From positions 992,001 to 1,056,000 of the forward strand of contig NZ_JAELVM010000003.1 of assembly GCF_016745235.1 (NCBI RefSeq): a DNA stretch of 64,000 nucleotides, read 5' to 3'. The position numbers were made by a program, and so were the translations under genes. Shown piece after piece: positions 8,281 to 16,862 of the stretch (the stretch's first letter is position 1; each line of letters begins with the position of its first letter). This DNA is from Chryseobacterium endalhagicum. GTDB taxonomy: Bacteria; Bacteroidota; Bacteroidia; Flavobacteriales; Weeksellaceae. The notes under the pieces are model-generated. The model did no database searches and had not been told where the DNA came from. It saw only the letters and a program-made list of their open reading frames with translations.

Positions 8281-8646
8281 ATGGAACTCGTTGCTAAAAT
8301 TCTCATCGCCATCGTGGCACTGGAACATATTTATATCCTTTGGATGGAAATGTTCGCCTGGGAAACCAAAGGAAAGGAAGTGTTTAAAGCGGCATTACCC
8401 GCAGATATGTTTAAGCCTACCAAAGGTTTGGCTGCCAATCAGGGACTTTACAACGGATTTCTTGCGGCAGGACTGATCTGGTCGTTCTTCATTGATGATC
8501 CGAAGTGGCAGACCAATGTTGCATTATTTTTTCTGAGCTGTGTGGCAATAGCGGGAATTTATGGAGCTGTTTCTGCTACGAAAAGGATATTTTTTGTTCA
8601 GGCATTACCGGCGATACTGGCGATAATTGCTGTTCTTTTGAAATAA
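8281..8646 (+). CDS. DUF1304 membrane protein
   Basis: A 121-residue protein with four predicted transmembrane helices: L-V-A-K-I-L-I-A-I-V-A-L at the start, A-N-Q-G-L-Y-N-G-F-L-A-A-G-L, V-A-L-F-F-L-S-C-V-A-I-A-G, and a C-terminal A-L-P-A-I-L-A-I-I-A-V-L. The acidic/aromatic W-x-E-M-F-x-W motif (residues about 21-27) and N-Q-G-x-Y-N-G-F are hallmarks of DUF1304. The function is unknown. It is transcribed divergently from the Crp/Fnr regulator with 65 bases between the starts. Confidence 0.85.
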   Translation: MELVAKILIAIVALEHIYILWMEMFAWETKGKEVFKAALPADMFKPTKGLAANQGLYNGFLAAGLIWSFFIDDPKWQTNVALFFLSCVAIAGIYGAVSATKRIFFVQALPAILAIIAVLLK

Positions 8647-8693
8647 TTCTGAAAAGCTATTGAATTATTTTTTGGCTTGTATTTTAAAAAATT

Positions 8694-9060
8694 TGTTGGT
8701 CATCGCAAAGACACAAAATTTTTCCTGATTCAAATTTTTTAGGACGCAAGGATTTTATCTCCGATAAAATTTCATCCTGTCATTGCGAGGAGCAAAGCGA
8801 CGAAGCAATCTAAAAAACGGCTCTTTGCTAAATAAATTTGAGATTGCTTCACCTAAAGGTTCACAATGACAGAGATAAAAAGACAGAAATAAAAAAATTA
8901 GCTGAAAATCTTTGATTTTCTTGCGCCTTAAAAACGCATCCTAAATAAAACCCCTTGCGCCTTTGTGTTGACCAACAAGCTTATAAAGTTTTATATTCCC
9001 ACAAATCGCGCAGATGACACAGATCTTAGAAGAATAGTCGTAGACCCCAAATCTTTAAAT
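8694..9060. repeat. Fold-back repeat copy B, left inverted arm of the HxlR module
   Basis: 8694-8977 is a complete family copy with TGTTGG...CCAACA ends, a core GTCATTGCGAGGAGC from 8779 and the hairpin GAAAATCTTTGATTTTC (8904-8920). A non-family tail (8978-9060, ending in CGTAGACCCCAAATC) is shared only with the inverted copy at 11059-11421. The whole 367-bp stretch therefore forms one arm of a long inverted repeat. There is no gene in the gap. Confidence 0.85.
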
Positions 9061-9092
9061 TTTTAAATTCTTCAATTTTTAAATTAAATCAA

Positions 9093-9470
9093 TCACCCCA
9101 TCGACTCTTTAATCTTCTCCCGATGAATAATTCCCCAATTCACTAAAGTCTCCGTCACCGGGAAAACTGATTTTCCGTATTCCGTAACCGCATAAGCTAC
9201 AGTGATTGGTTTTGTGTCCTGAATGGTTCTTGTGATGAGAAGGTTTATTTCCAGTTCTTTCAATTCCTTGCTCAGCATCTTTGCCGAAATTCCGGTAATA
9301 CCGCGCTGCAGCTTTTTAAAATGGATCTGCTGATCGGTTCTGTTGGTCAGATACCGGATAATCATCAGCTTCCATTTTCCGCCTAAAACATCCAGACTGT
9401 CGCGCATTGCATAGAGCTCTTCCGTGCAGCTGGCCTCCCTTTCTATTCCGTTTTCAATGATTTTTGCCAT
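9093..9470 (-). CDS. HxlR-family winged-helix regulator
   Basis: 125 residues with the family core L-G-G-K-W-K-L-M-I-I-R-Y-L near residues 29-41 and I-S-A-K-M-L-S-K-E-L-K-E-L-E around 62-75. C15 just before the HTH is the position used by aldehyde- and quinone-sensing HxlR proteins (YodB/HypR-like), so a thiol sensor is plausible. ATG at 9470 is chosen; the frame extends to a TTG inside the operator, which is unlikely to be used. Divergent from a zinc-type alcohol dehydrogenase/cupin operon, with a perfect palindrome in between. It likely autoregulates and controls that operon. Confidence 0.9.
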   Translation of the reverse strand: MAKIIENGIEREASCTEELYAMRDSLDVLGGKWKLMIIRYLTNRTDQQIHFKKLQRGITGISAKMLSKELKELEINLLITRTIQDTKPITVAYAVTEYGKSVFPVTETLVNWGIIHREKIKESMG

Positions 9471-9484
9471 AATGGTTTCATTAA

Positions 9485-9509
9485 GGTAACTAGTTACCAA
9501 TAGTTAACT
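9485..9509. promoter_or_regulatory. HxlR operator between divergent genes
   Basis: GGTAACTAGTTACC (9485-9498) is a perfect 14-base palindrome. A second palindrome, AGTTAACT, follows at 9502-9509. They lie between the regulator's own -7 box (TATATTTG on the minus strand, 9522-9515) and its start, and just upstream of the -7 box TACATTTG (9537-9544) of the dehydrogenase. Binding here could control both genes. Confidence 0.7.
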
Positions 9510-9561
9510 GGTAGCAAATATAAACTATTCTGTTTTTACATTTGTCTATCAAATTACTCTT

Positions 9562-10554
9562 ATGAAAGCCATTATATTAAATGAAAATTTCCAGCTCAGA
9601 GAGGCGGAGATAGAAACACCTAAACCGAAAAGTCATGAAGTTTTAATCCGGATCAAAGCCAGTGGATTCAACCCTATCGATTATCAGATGATTGAGAACG
9701 AGCTGGAACGGAAACTGCTTAAATCACCTGTTCTAGGCCGGGAAATGTCGGGAATTGTGGTTGAAAAAGGAGCAGATGTTCATCAGTTCAATATCGGAGA
9801 CGAAGTATTCTGCGGAAGCGGGTCTATGGGAAGCAACGGTTCCTATGCCGAATATATTGCTGTTCCTGAGGCTATTGTTGCATTAAAACCTAAAAGTATT
9901 TCTTTTGAACAGGCGGCTGCTATTCCTTCTGCGGGACTTACAGGGCTACAGACCGTCAACCGTTTAAAGCTAAACGAAAATGATACTGTCTTAGTGACTG
10001 GAGCAACAGGCGGAGTCGGTTCTTTTGTGATTAAATTTTTAATCGCGAATCAATTCCAAAACATTACAACGACGGTCGGAAGTGAAGAAAACAGACAGAT
10101 TCTCCTTGGATTGGGCCTTAAAAATCATCAGATCATCAATTATAAAGACGAAAACCTTGCAGACCATCTTTTAAATGCCAACAATGGTCAGCTTTTTGAT
10201 TTCGGAGTTGATCTCGTCGGAAATTATATGTCGGAAATCACGGCAGGGGTTTTGAAAATCAATGGGACTTATGTGGATGTAACCGCGTTAATTTCAAAAG
10301 ATGCCCACGAAACCCTTTTCAATAAAGGAACAGTGATCATGAATATTTCCAATTACTCCTACAGCATGAACAAAGACTATCAATATTACAAAGGAAACTT
10401 AGAGAAAATTTCAACATTTATTGAAAACGGAAAAATCAGCCCCCCTAATTATAAAACCGTAGGAGATCTTTCTCTGGATACCGTTTTAAAAGCCCATTCT
10501 ATTCTTAAAGACAACCAGACCCAAGGTCATAAATTAATCATGAAACATGAATAA
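9562..10554 (+). CDS. Zinc-type alcohol dehydrogenase / quinone oxidoreductase-like protein
   Basis: A 330-residue MDR-superfamily oxidoreductase. GroES-like domain at the N-terminus with G-F-N-P-I-D-Y-Q near residue 35 and G-R-E-M-S-G-I-V near 60; Rossmann motif T-G-A-T-G-G-V-G-S around 151-159. The zinc-ligand cysteines of true alcohol dehydrogenases are absent, which favours an NADPH:quinone or enone reductase. Preceded by a TACATTTG -7 box and the HxlR operator. Its last codons overlap the next gene by 8 bases, so the two are translationally coupled. Confidence 0.88.
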   Translation: MKAIILNENFQLREAEIETPKPKSHEVLIRIKASGFNPIDYQMIENELERKLLKSPVLGREMSGIVVEKGADVHQFNIGDEVFCGSGSMGSNGSYAEYIAVPEAIVALKPKSISFEQAAAIPSAGLTGLQTVNRLKLNENDTVLVTGATGGVGSFVIKFLIANQFQNITTTVGSEENRQILLGLGLKNHQIINYKDENLADHLLNANNGQLFDFGVDLVGNYMSEITAGVLKINGTYVDVTALISKDAHETLFNKGTVIMNISNYSYSMNKDYQYYKGNLEKISTFIENGKISPPNYKTVGDLSLDTVLKAHSILKDNQTQGHKLIMKHE

Positions 10555-11017
10555 AATCCCCAGACGTATCGTCACAGGAATTAAAGACGGAAAATCTATT
10601 ATTATTGAGGACCGGCAATCGGAAAATGTTGTAGAACATTTTCCCGGATTAATTATTTCAGATATCTGGAATACACAGGAAATGCCTGCAGCATTAGATC
10701 ATGAAACCCGAATTCCCAACACAGGATTTCCACAGACTCCGAAAAACGGAACGTATTTCCGCTATGTGGTTATTCCACCGGACAAAGATCTCGGCGTGGA
10801 ATTCAAAACCGGGGAACCTCACCCTATGATGCATCAAACCCCAACCTTAGACTATATTATTATTCTTTCCGGTGAACTTTATTTAATCATGGAAGAAGGG
10901 GAAACACTCCTCAAACCTGGAGATATTGTTATTCAGAGAGGAACCAATCATGCATGGAGCAACCGGTCGGATGAGCCGTGTATTCAGCTCGCCGTTTTGA
11001 TTGATGCGGAACATTAG
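10547..11017 (+). CDS. Cupin-domain protein
   Basis: 156 residues with one cupin barrel in the C-terminal half. Motif 1 is degenerate (H-Q-T-P-T-L-D-Y-I-I-I-L-S-G-E-L-Y). Motif 2 is L-K-P-G-D-I-V-I-Q-R-G-T-N-H-A-W, retaining the second histidine. A metal site may be partial. It overlaps the dehydrogenase gene by 8 bases and is under the same HxlR operator. The substrate is not recognisable; a role in handling the same electrophile as the dehydrogenase is inference. Confidence 0.83.
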   Translation: MNKIPRRIVTGIKDGKSIIIEDRQSENVVEHFPGLIISDIWNTQEMPAALDHETRIPNTGFPQTPKNGTYFRYVVIPPDKDLGVEFKTGEPHPMMHQTPTLDYIIILSGELYLIMEEGETLLKPGDIVIQRGTNHAWSNRSDEPCIQLAVLIDAEH

Positions 11018-11058
11018 ATTTAAAGATTGAAGTATTGAAAGATTTAAGCATTTAAAGG

Positions 11059-11421
11059 ATTTAAAGATTTGGGGTCTACGACTATTCTTCTAAGAAAAGG
11101 CCTGTGTTATCTGTGCGATTTGTGGGAATAAAAAACTTTAAAAGCTTGTTGGTAAACGCAAAGACGCAAGTGTTTTTATTTAGGACGTGTTTTTAAGACG
11201 CAAGAAAATCACAGATTTTCAGCTATTTTTTTGTCGTTGTCATTGCGAACCTTTAGGTGAAGCAATCTCAAATTTATTTAGCAAAAAGAATCATTTTTTT
11301 AGATTGCGTCGTCGCTTTGCTCCTCGCAATGACAGCGGTATTCAATTTTATCTCTGATAAAATCCTTGCGCCTTAAAGCATCCGAATTGGAAAAAATCTT
11401 GCGTCCTTGCGTTGACCAACA
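11059..11421. repeat. Fold-back repeat copy, right inverted arm of the HxlR module
   Basis: Reverse complement of 8694-9060 with only scattered differences, including the unique tail (ATTTAAAGATTTGGGGTC at 11059) and the family element 11147-11421 with its TGTTGG and CCAACA ends. The internal hairpin GAAAATCACAGATTTTC is at 11204-11220. Confidence 0.85.
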
Positions 11422-11588
11422 GACTTCTGAGATTACTTTGTCACTTTCCTCGCACTGCCAGCAGTATTCAATTTTATCTCCGATAAAATCCTTGCGCCTT
11501 AAAGCATCCGAATTGGAAAAAAATCTTGCGTCCTTGCGTTGACCAACAGACTTCTGAGATTGCTTCGTCGCTTTGCTCCTCGCAATGA
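11333..11588. repeat. Tandem duplication of a repeat half-unit, period about 126 bp
   Basis: CAGCGGTATTCAATTTTATC... (from 11333) and CAGCAGTATTCAATTTTATC... (from 11459) run in parallel through the TTTTATCnnnGATAAAA hairpin, AAAGCATCCGAATTGG and GACCAACAGACTTCTGAGATT. The open minus-strand frame across it (11299-11625) is repeat-derived and not called as a gene. Confidence 0.75.
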
Positions 11589-11629
11589 CGGTGTAAAAAT
11601 ATTTCGTCCTTACATTCGCCAACAAAAAA

Positions 11630-12091
11630 CTACAAAGCAGAAATTTCCAGAAGTTTCTGCTTCATGATTTCAGGTTTCATCATCCCTTCATGATAATACA
11701 CCAGCTTCTGATCCTTATCCAGAACGATCCACAAAGGATAAACAGGCTGATCTTTATTTTTTGACAAAGCCAGAGCCAGTTCATGAATCCCGGAATTTCC
11801 ATTCGGCAGATATCCGAATTCCCTTCCCTGAAATTTTATCTTTTCCTTCGTCTTCTCCGCTTCAAAATTGACCATATAAAAATGCTCATTGATCAGATCA
11901 ATCGCTTCTTTGTCTTTATTCAAAGTATATTTCTCCATTTTACAAACTGAGCACCAGTCCGTGTACATATGGATGATAACAGGTTTCGGATCTTTCTTCA
12001 TTGAAGTTTCAAGATCGGAAAAAGTGCCTGTCTTCATCTGAGACAGATAAAAACAGGGCACTAACATTAAAAATAAAATAAAAGTTTTCAT
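11630..12091 (-). CDS. Exported thioredoxin-fold protein
   Basis: 153 residues. A signal sequence covers residues 1-18 (M-K-T-F then hydrophobic, ending S-Q). A thioredoxin-like domain follows with the active site D-W-C47-S-V-C50-K and a cis-proline-type Y-P-L-W-I-V segment near residue 117. It resembles periplasmic DUF255/thioredoxin_7-type proteins. Its ATG overlaps the receptor stop codon (ATGA), so it is translated together with the TonB-dependent receptor and is probably its partner. The receptor's own plug also contains a C-S-V-C motif. Confidence 0.85.
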   Translation of the reverse strand: MKTFILFLMLVPCFYLSQMKTGTFSDLETSMKKDPKPVIIHMYTDWCSVCKMEKYTLNKDKEAIDLINEHFYMVNFEAEKTKEKIKFQGREFGYLPNGNSGIHELALALSKNKDQPVYPLWIVLDKDQKLVYYHEGMMKPEIMKQKLLEISAL

Positions 12092-14157
12092 TTCAAAGTA
12101 TATTTTACCCCCAGAAAACCTCTGATCTTCTGCATTGGCGCATAGCCATAAGCGGTATCAAAAGTATAATGGTTCGGGTTATTGATCGGGTCGTCCGCAT
12201 ATTTATCAAACGGATCAAACGGTCTCATTAAAGGATCTTTTGGTGTAAAATTGAAGAGGTTTTTAATTCCACAATACACCTCAAAACCGGATTTGAAACT
12301 TTTTGAAACCTGAATATTAGCCAGAGAATAAAATGGTGAATACTCAGGGCGGTAGTCATTCGGAAGTACAGGAAGTCTCATTGGTCCGTAGAACTGTCCT
12401 GTAAAATCTATGGTCAGATTACTTGGGAATTTATACGAAAGATTGTAGGTTCCACTCCACTTCGGGGCATGCAGCTGCTGTGATTTTTCGGTCTCACCAT
12501 CAAATTTCTGGTATACGTCCAGATAAGTCACGCCCAGATTGATACTCAGAGGAAAACTGAAATTATAATCTACATTCAGGGAAGCACCTCTTGAAATTCC
12601 GTATCCATGGAGGTTGTCATAAATAATTTTATCCGGGTCGGTATCAAAATCCCCTACGATTTTATTGCTGAAATAAGTGTAAAAGGCTGAAGCATCCAAT
12701 TGCAGCATACGGGTTCCCACCGGAATTTTCCAGATGTAATTTAAATTTCCGTTGATGGATTTTTCAGGTTTCAAATCAGATTTAATTAAAACTTCACGTG
12801 AACCGGTCAGTGCCGCATGATCTTCCGTAAACAGATTCACCACTCTGAAACCTGTTCCGAAATTGAACCTCAAAGTATGGTAAGGATTCGGGGAAAATTT
12901 CCAGGCGAATCGTGGGGAATGAACTTCGTGATGAATCTTATCATAATCAAACCTATATCCTAACAATAGTGTATTTTTTTCGTTAATTTCCCACTGATCC
13001 TGAACAAAAGCTCCCCAGATCGGAGATTTCATTGGTGCGTTGGTGATTCCGTCTGAAGACATCGTTCCGGGTGTGTTGTCATCATAGAATGTTCTTTTGA
13101 ACGTAATTCCTCCCGTCAGATCATGCTGTCCCAGTTTTTTACTCCAATATGTTTGGGCAAAAGCCACTTTCTGCAATGCATCATAAGGATTGCTGCCGTA
13201 AAAAGAATCCTGGTCATGGTAATTATAGGAAAACTGGGTAACGATATATTCTTTTAAGGGCCACTGATACAGTCCGAAAACCTCTGCCCTGTTGGTATAA
13301 ATGCTTTCACCATATACGTCGCTGCTTCCACGGTGAGATTTGTCCCACTGCATTTCGCCGCCGAAACGGTCTTCATACAAATATCTCAAGGCAAAACTTG
13401 CCTGGCGGTTTTCTTTCCGTTGAAAATTCCATTTATTGAAAACGGAAACCCTGCTCTGCAACGCTGAATCTGTAAAATTGTCTTTATTCTGATCTATTTT
13501 TTCTTTAAAACTGAAATAATTTAAGCTTAATAATGCTGCTGCATTCTTTCCGACCTTAAATTTCGTGGAAAGATCAACATTATTTTCACTCCAAGTGCTG
13601 GTCATCACGTCTACGCTCAATTTTGGAGCTGTCAGGGCATTTTTGGTAATAATATTGATCACACCACCCATTGCTTCGGAGCCGTAGATGGAAGAGGCCG
13701 GGCCTTTTACCACTTCAATTCTGTCAACAAGGCTGTTTGGAATTCCGCTTAAACCATAGACGGTAGACAGGGAGCTTACAATAGGCATCCCATCGATCAG
13801 GATCATCGTATAAGGTCCTTCCAGCCCGTTGATATGGATGTCTCCGGTGTTGCATACGGAACAGTTAAGCTGAGGTTTTACCCCGTTCACCATCGCAATG
13901 GCTTCAAAAATACTCGGAGTGGGATTTTTCTGAAAAAACTTCTGGCTGTATACCTCTACGGCCACCGGACTTTTTGATCTGCTGAAAGGCTTTATGGTTC
14001 CGGTAAGAACCACATCATCAATATTACTTGTTTTAATTTTCGCCTTCGGAATTAACGTAGAATCTCCCTTTATGACTGGCTGTAAACCCAGGCTGTCCGT
14101 TTCCTGGGAAAAGCAGTAGGAAGATAAAAAAATAATAGAAAATAGTATTCGCTTCAT
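12088..14157 (-). CDS. TonB-dependent outer-membrane receptor with CxxC in plug
   Basis: 689 residues: signal peptide to about residue 18, plug domain about 40-170, then a 22-strand barrel ending in K-Y-T-L-K. Plug signatures include I-L-I-D-G-M-P-I, R-I-E-V-V-K-G-P and S-I-Y-G-S-E-A-M-G-G-V-I-N-I-I-T. Residues 99-102 form C-S-V-C in a loop before G-D-I-H-I-N-G. ATG at 14157 is chosen; an upstream TTG frame start falls inside the operator. No carboxypeptidase-like repeat domain and no SusD partner. The four-base overlap with a thioredoxin-like gene, and a palindromic operator, suggest regulated uptake of a metal or metal complex, by inference. Confidence 0.88.
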   Translation of the reverse strand: MKRILFSIIFLSSYCFSQETDSLGLQPVIKGDSTLIPKAKIKTSNIDDVVLTGTIKPFSRSKSPVAVEVYSQKFFQKNPTPSIFEAIAMVNGVKPQLNCSVCNTGDIHINGLEGPYTMILIDGMPIVSSLSTVYGLSGIPNSLVDRIEVVKGPASSIYGSEAMGGVINIITKNALTAPKLSVDVMTSTWSENNVDLSTKFKVGKNAAALLSLNYFSFKEKIDQNKDNFTDSALQSRVSVFNKWNFQRKENRQASFALRYLYEDRFGGEMQWDKSHRGSSDVYGESIYTNRAEVFGLYQWPLKEYIVTQFSYNYHDQDSFYGSNPYDALQKVAFAQTYWSKKLGQHDLTGGITFKRTFYDDNTPGTMSSDGITNAPMKSPIWGAFVQDQWEINEKNTLLLGYRFDYDKIHHEVHSPRFAWKFSPNPYHTLRFNFGTGFRVVNLFTEDHAALTGSREVLIKSDLKPEKSINGNLNYIWKIPVGTRMLQLDASAFYTYFSNKIVGDFDTDPDKIIYDNLHGYGISRGASLNVDYNFSFPLSINLGVTYLDVYQKFDGETEKSQQLHAPKWSGTYNLSYKFPSNLTIDFTGQFYGPMRLPVLPNDYRPEYSPFYSLANIQVSKSFKSGFEVYCGIKNLFNFTPKDPLMRPFDPFDKYADDPINNPNHYTFDTAYGYAPMQKIRGFLGVKYTLK

Positions 14158-14163
14158 GAAATC

Positions 14164-14206
14164 ATAATTGTTAGACAAATCTAACAATTATTTTTGAATT
14201 ACAAAA
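14164..14206 (-). promoter_or_regulatory. Promoter with overlapping perfect palindromic operator for the receptor operon
   Basis: ATAATTGTTAGA (14164-14175) and TCTAACAATTAT (14180-14191) are perfect 12-base inverted arms around CAAA. On the minus strand the -7 box TAGATTTG (14183-14176) lies inside the palindrome, and -33 TTTG (14205-14202) is 18 bases upstream. A bound protein would mask the -7 region, as expected for a repressor. The TTAG-N6-CTAA core resembles DtxR/MntR-type sites. Confidence 0.7.
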
Positions 14207-14248
14207 CATCATGATAAATGTTGTTGAAATCAATTCGCGAAAAATGAT

Positions 14249-14256
14249 TAAATTTG
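14249..14256 (+). promoter_or_regulatory. Promoter -7 box (TAAATTTG) of the homogentisate dioxygenase gene
   Basis: TAAATTTG lies 22 bases before the ATG at 14279, with a weak TTG at 14224-14226 near the -33 position. It is divergent from the receptor promoter. Confidence 0.5.
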
Positions 14257-14278
14257 AGAAACTACATATAAAAGTAAA

Positions 14279-15466
14279 ATGAGATATCATCAAGCGGGAA
14301 ATATCCCACCAAAAAGACATACGATTTTCAAGTCACCGGAAGATAAATTTTACTATGAACAGCTTTTCGGAACGGAAGGCTTTCACGGAATTTCCTCACT
14401 GCTCTATCATACACACCGCCCAACCCAGATCAAATCCATCGGTCCGGCAAAAGATGTAACGCCCAAAATTGCTGTGGAGAAAAATGTGGCTCCAAGAATG
14501 TTTAAAGGTATGAATGTAACGCCTGAAGACGATTTCATGGACAGCAGAAAGATCCTTCTGATGAACAACGACCTGAAAATGGGACTGGCAAAACCAAGAA
14601 AGTCGATGGATTATTTCTACAAAAATGCTGAATGTGATGAACTTTTATACGTTCACAACGGAACAGGAATTCTGAAAACTTTTGTAGGCGACCTGGAATT
14701 TGTAACGGGTGACTATCTTATTATTCCGAGAGGAACTATTTATCAGGTGGAGCTGAAATCAGAGGACACCGTATTTTTTGTGCTTGAAAGCCACTCTCCT
14801 ATTTACACGCCGAAGCGTTACAGAAATGAATTCGGGCAGCTTCTGGAACATTCTCCGTTCTGCGAAAGAGACATGATTGCTCCGGTTTTTAAAGAGCCGA
14901 AAGATGAAAAAGGAGAATTCTTAATTAAAGTAAAAAAAGAAAACCAGATCACAGATTTCATCTACGCCACCCATCCGTTTGATGTTGTGGGCTGGGATGG
15001 ATATTTTTATCCATATAAATTCAATATCAAGAACTTTGAACCTATTACAGGAAGAATTCACCAACCGCCTCCGGTACACCAGAATTTTGAAGGCCATAAT
15101 TTCGTAGTCTGCTCATTCTGCGCCAGAATGTATGACTACCACCCAATGGCGATTCCGGCTCCTTACAACCACTCCAACATCGATTCTGATGAGGTTCTGT
15201 TCTACACGGAAGGCGACTTTATGAGCCGTAACCACATCGATTTAATGGACTTTACCCTGCATCCGGGAGGAATCGTACACGGACCTCACCCTGGCGCTAT
15301 GGAAAGAAGTATCGGTAAGAAATTCACTGAAGAATATGCGGTGATGGTAGATCCTTTCCGTCCTTTGAAAATTACGGAGGAGGCTTTAAAAGTAGAAGAT
15401 CCTTCTTACAAAACTTCATGGCTGGAAGAATCAGACAAAACCATGGAAGACCGTTCTCAAGAATAA
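14279..15466 (+). CDS. hmgA: Homogentisate 1,2-dioxygenase
   Basis: 395 residues. It opens the ring of homogentisate to maleylacetoacetate with Fe(II) and O2, the third step of tyrosine degradation. The family start (R-Y-H-Q-x-G-x-I-P-P-K-R-H) is intact. Likely iron ligands are H298 and E305 in P-Y-N-H-S-N-I-D-S-D-E and H334 in G-I-V-H-G-P-H-P-G-A, which match the ligand motifs of characterised enzymes. The length suits the shorter bacterial clade. The rest of the pathway lies downstream on the same strand (hppD at 17.9 kb, fahA at 19.7 kb). Cytosolic. The CoA-transferase follows after 25 bases. Confidence 0.95.
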   Translation: MRYHQAGNIPPKRHTIFKSPEDKFYYEQLFGTEGFHGISSLLYHTHRPTQIKSIGPAKDVTPKIAVEKNVAPRMFKGMNVTPEDDFMDSRKILLMNNDLKMGLAKPRKSMDYFYKNAECDELLYVHNGTGILKTFVGDLEFVTGDYLIIPRGTIYQVELKSEDTVFFVLESHSPIYTPKRYRNEFGQLLEHSPFCERDMIAPVFKEPKDEKGEFLIKVKKENQITDFIYATHPFDVVGWDGYFYPYKFNIKNFEPITGRIHQPPPVHQNFEGHNFVVCSFCARMYDYHPMAIPAPYNHSNIDSDEVLFYTEGDFMSRNHIDLMDFTLHPGGIVHGPHPGAMERSIGKKFTEEYAVMVDPFRPLKITEEALKVEDPSYKTSWLEESDKTMEDRSQE

Positions 15467-15491
15467 AAAATCATTCATAAAAAATTTCATT

Positions 15492-16763
15492 ATGTACAAT
15501 TATATTAGTGCAGAAGAAGCGATATATACCATAAAAAGCGGAAACCGCGTATTTTTCCACGGAAGTGCGTGTACCCCGAATTATTTAATAGACGAGCTGG
15601 CAAGACAGTCTCACCGCCTGGAAAATGTGGAAATGGTTTCCATTACGCAGCAGGGAAACGTAGAAATTGCAAAACCGGAATATAAGGACAGTTTCTTTGT
15701 TAATTCACTGTTCGTATCCACTCCGGTGCGGGATGCGGTGAATTCTGACCGCGGAGATTTTGTTCCTGTTTTCCTGAGTGAAATTCCAATTTTATTCAGA
15801 AAAAACATCCTGCCTTTGGATGTAGCTTTAGTAACGGTTTCTCCACCGGACAGACATGGCTTCTGTACTTTGGGAACTTCCGTAGATGTGGCCAGAGCAG
15901 CTGTTGATACGGCTAAAATCATTGTTGCCATCGTGAATCCCTTAATGCCGAGAACCCACGGAGACGGGATGATTCACATCAGCAGAATCCACAAGCTGGT
16001 ATGGCATGAAGAAGAACTTCCGACAGTAGATTACGGTTCGAAAGTAGGCCCTGAGGAAATGCTTGTCGGAAAAAATGTAGCAGAACTTATTGAAGATAAA
16101 TCCACCCTGCAGATGGGTATCGGAACAATTCCTGATGCCGTCCTGAAATGTCTGAACAACCATAAAGACCTCGGTGTTCATACAGAAATGTTGAGCGATG
16201 GTGTTATAGACCTGATCCAGAATGATGTCATCAATAATAAATATAAAGGTTATAATGACAATAAGACCATTACAAGCTTCTGTTTCGGAACGAGAAAGCT
16301 CTACGACTATGTGGACGACAATACTGTTTTTGCCTTCAAAGATGTAAGCGACGTGAATTTCCCGATCAATATCATGAGAAACAAAAAGATGGTAGCCATT
16401 AATTCTGCCATTGAAATTGACCTTACGGGACAGGTTTGTGCAGATTCCATCGGAACGCTTCAGTACAGCGGAATCGGCGGCCAGATGGACTTTATGAGAG
16501 GAGCCGCTTTAAGTGAAGACGGAAAACCGATCATTGCCATTACCTCAAGAACCAAAAAAGGAATCTCAAGGATTGTTCCTTTTCTTAAACAGGGTGCCGG
16601 AGTTGTGACAACAAGAGGACATATCCATTATGTAGTGACAGAATATGGCACAGCTTATCTTTACGGCAAGAATCTCCGCCAAAGAGCACAGGAACTGATC
16701 AGCATCGCACATCCTGATGACAGAGAGATGCTGGAAAGAGCTGCTTATGAACGGTTTAAATAA
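15492..16763 (+). CDS. Acetyl-CoA hydrolase/transferase family protein
   Basis: 423 residues with the two-domain fold of 4-hydroxybutyrate/acetate CoA-transferases. Seen are the N-terminal I-K-S-G-N-R-V-F-F-H-G-S-A-C-T-P-N, G-V-H-T-E-M-L-S-D-G-V-I-D-L near residue 230, I-G-G-Q-M-D-F-M-R-G-A near 332, and the C-terminal V-V-T-E-Y-G-T-A-Y-L-Y-G. It moves CoA between acetate or acetoacetate-type acids. In this setting it could activate acetoacetate or fumarate-derived acids released by tyrosine breakdown, which is inference from position only. 25 bases after hmgA, so likely one transcript. Confidence 0.88.
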   Translation: MYNYISAEEAIYTIKSGNRVFFHGSACTPNYLIDELARQSHRLENVEMVSITQQGNVEIAKPEYKDSFFVNSLFVSTPVRDAVNSDRGDFVPVFLSEIPILFRKNILPLDVALVTVSPPDRHGFCTLGTSVDVARAAVDTAKIIVAIVNPLMPRTHGDGMIHISRIHKLVWHEEELPTVDYGSKVGPEEMLVGKNVAELIEDKSTLQMGIGTIPDAVLKCLNNHKDLGVHTEMLSDGVIDLIQNDVINNKYKGYNDNKTITSFCFGTRKLYDYVDDNTVFAFKDVSDVNFPINIMRNKKMVAINSAIEIDLTGQVCADSIGTLQYSGIGGQMDFMRGAALSEDGKPIIAITSRTKKGISRIVPFLKQGAGVVTTRGHIHYVVTEYGTAYLYGKNLRQRAQELISIAHPDDREMLERAAYERFK

Positions 16764-16862
16764 TAAAAAAAATGTTTTACAGTTTATATACAATATCTGC
16801 TTAAAGTGAGCTATATTTATATGAATCAAAAACAAAATGAAACTTAATAAAACTTTAACATT

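Noticed and set aside
11299..11625. Minus-strand open frame of 108 residues between cupin and thioredoxin genes
   Set aside because: It spans the 126-bp tandem repeat and encodes only repeated low-complexity peptide.
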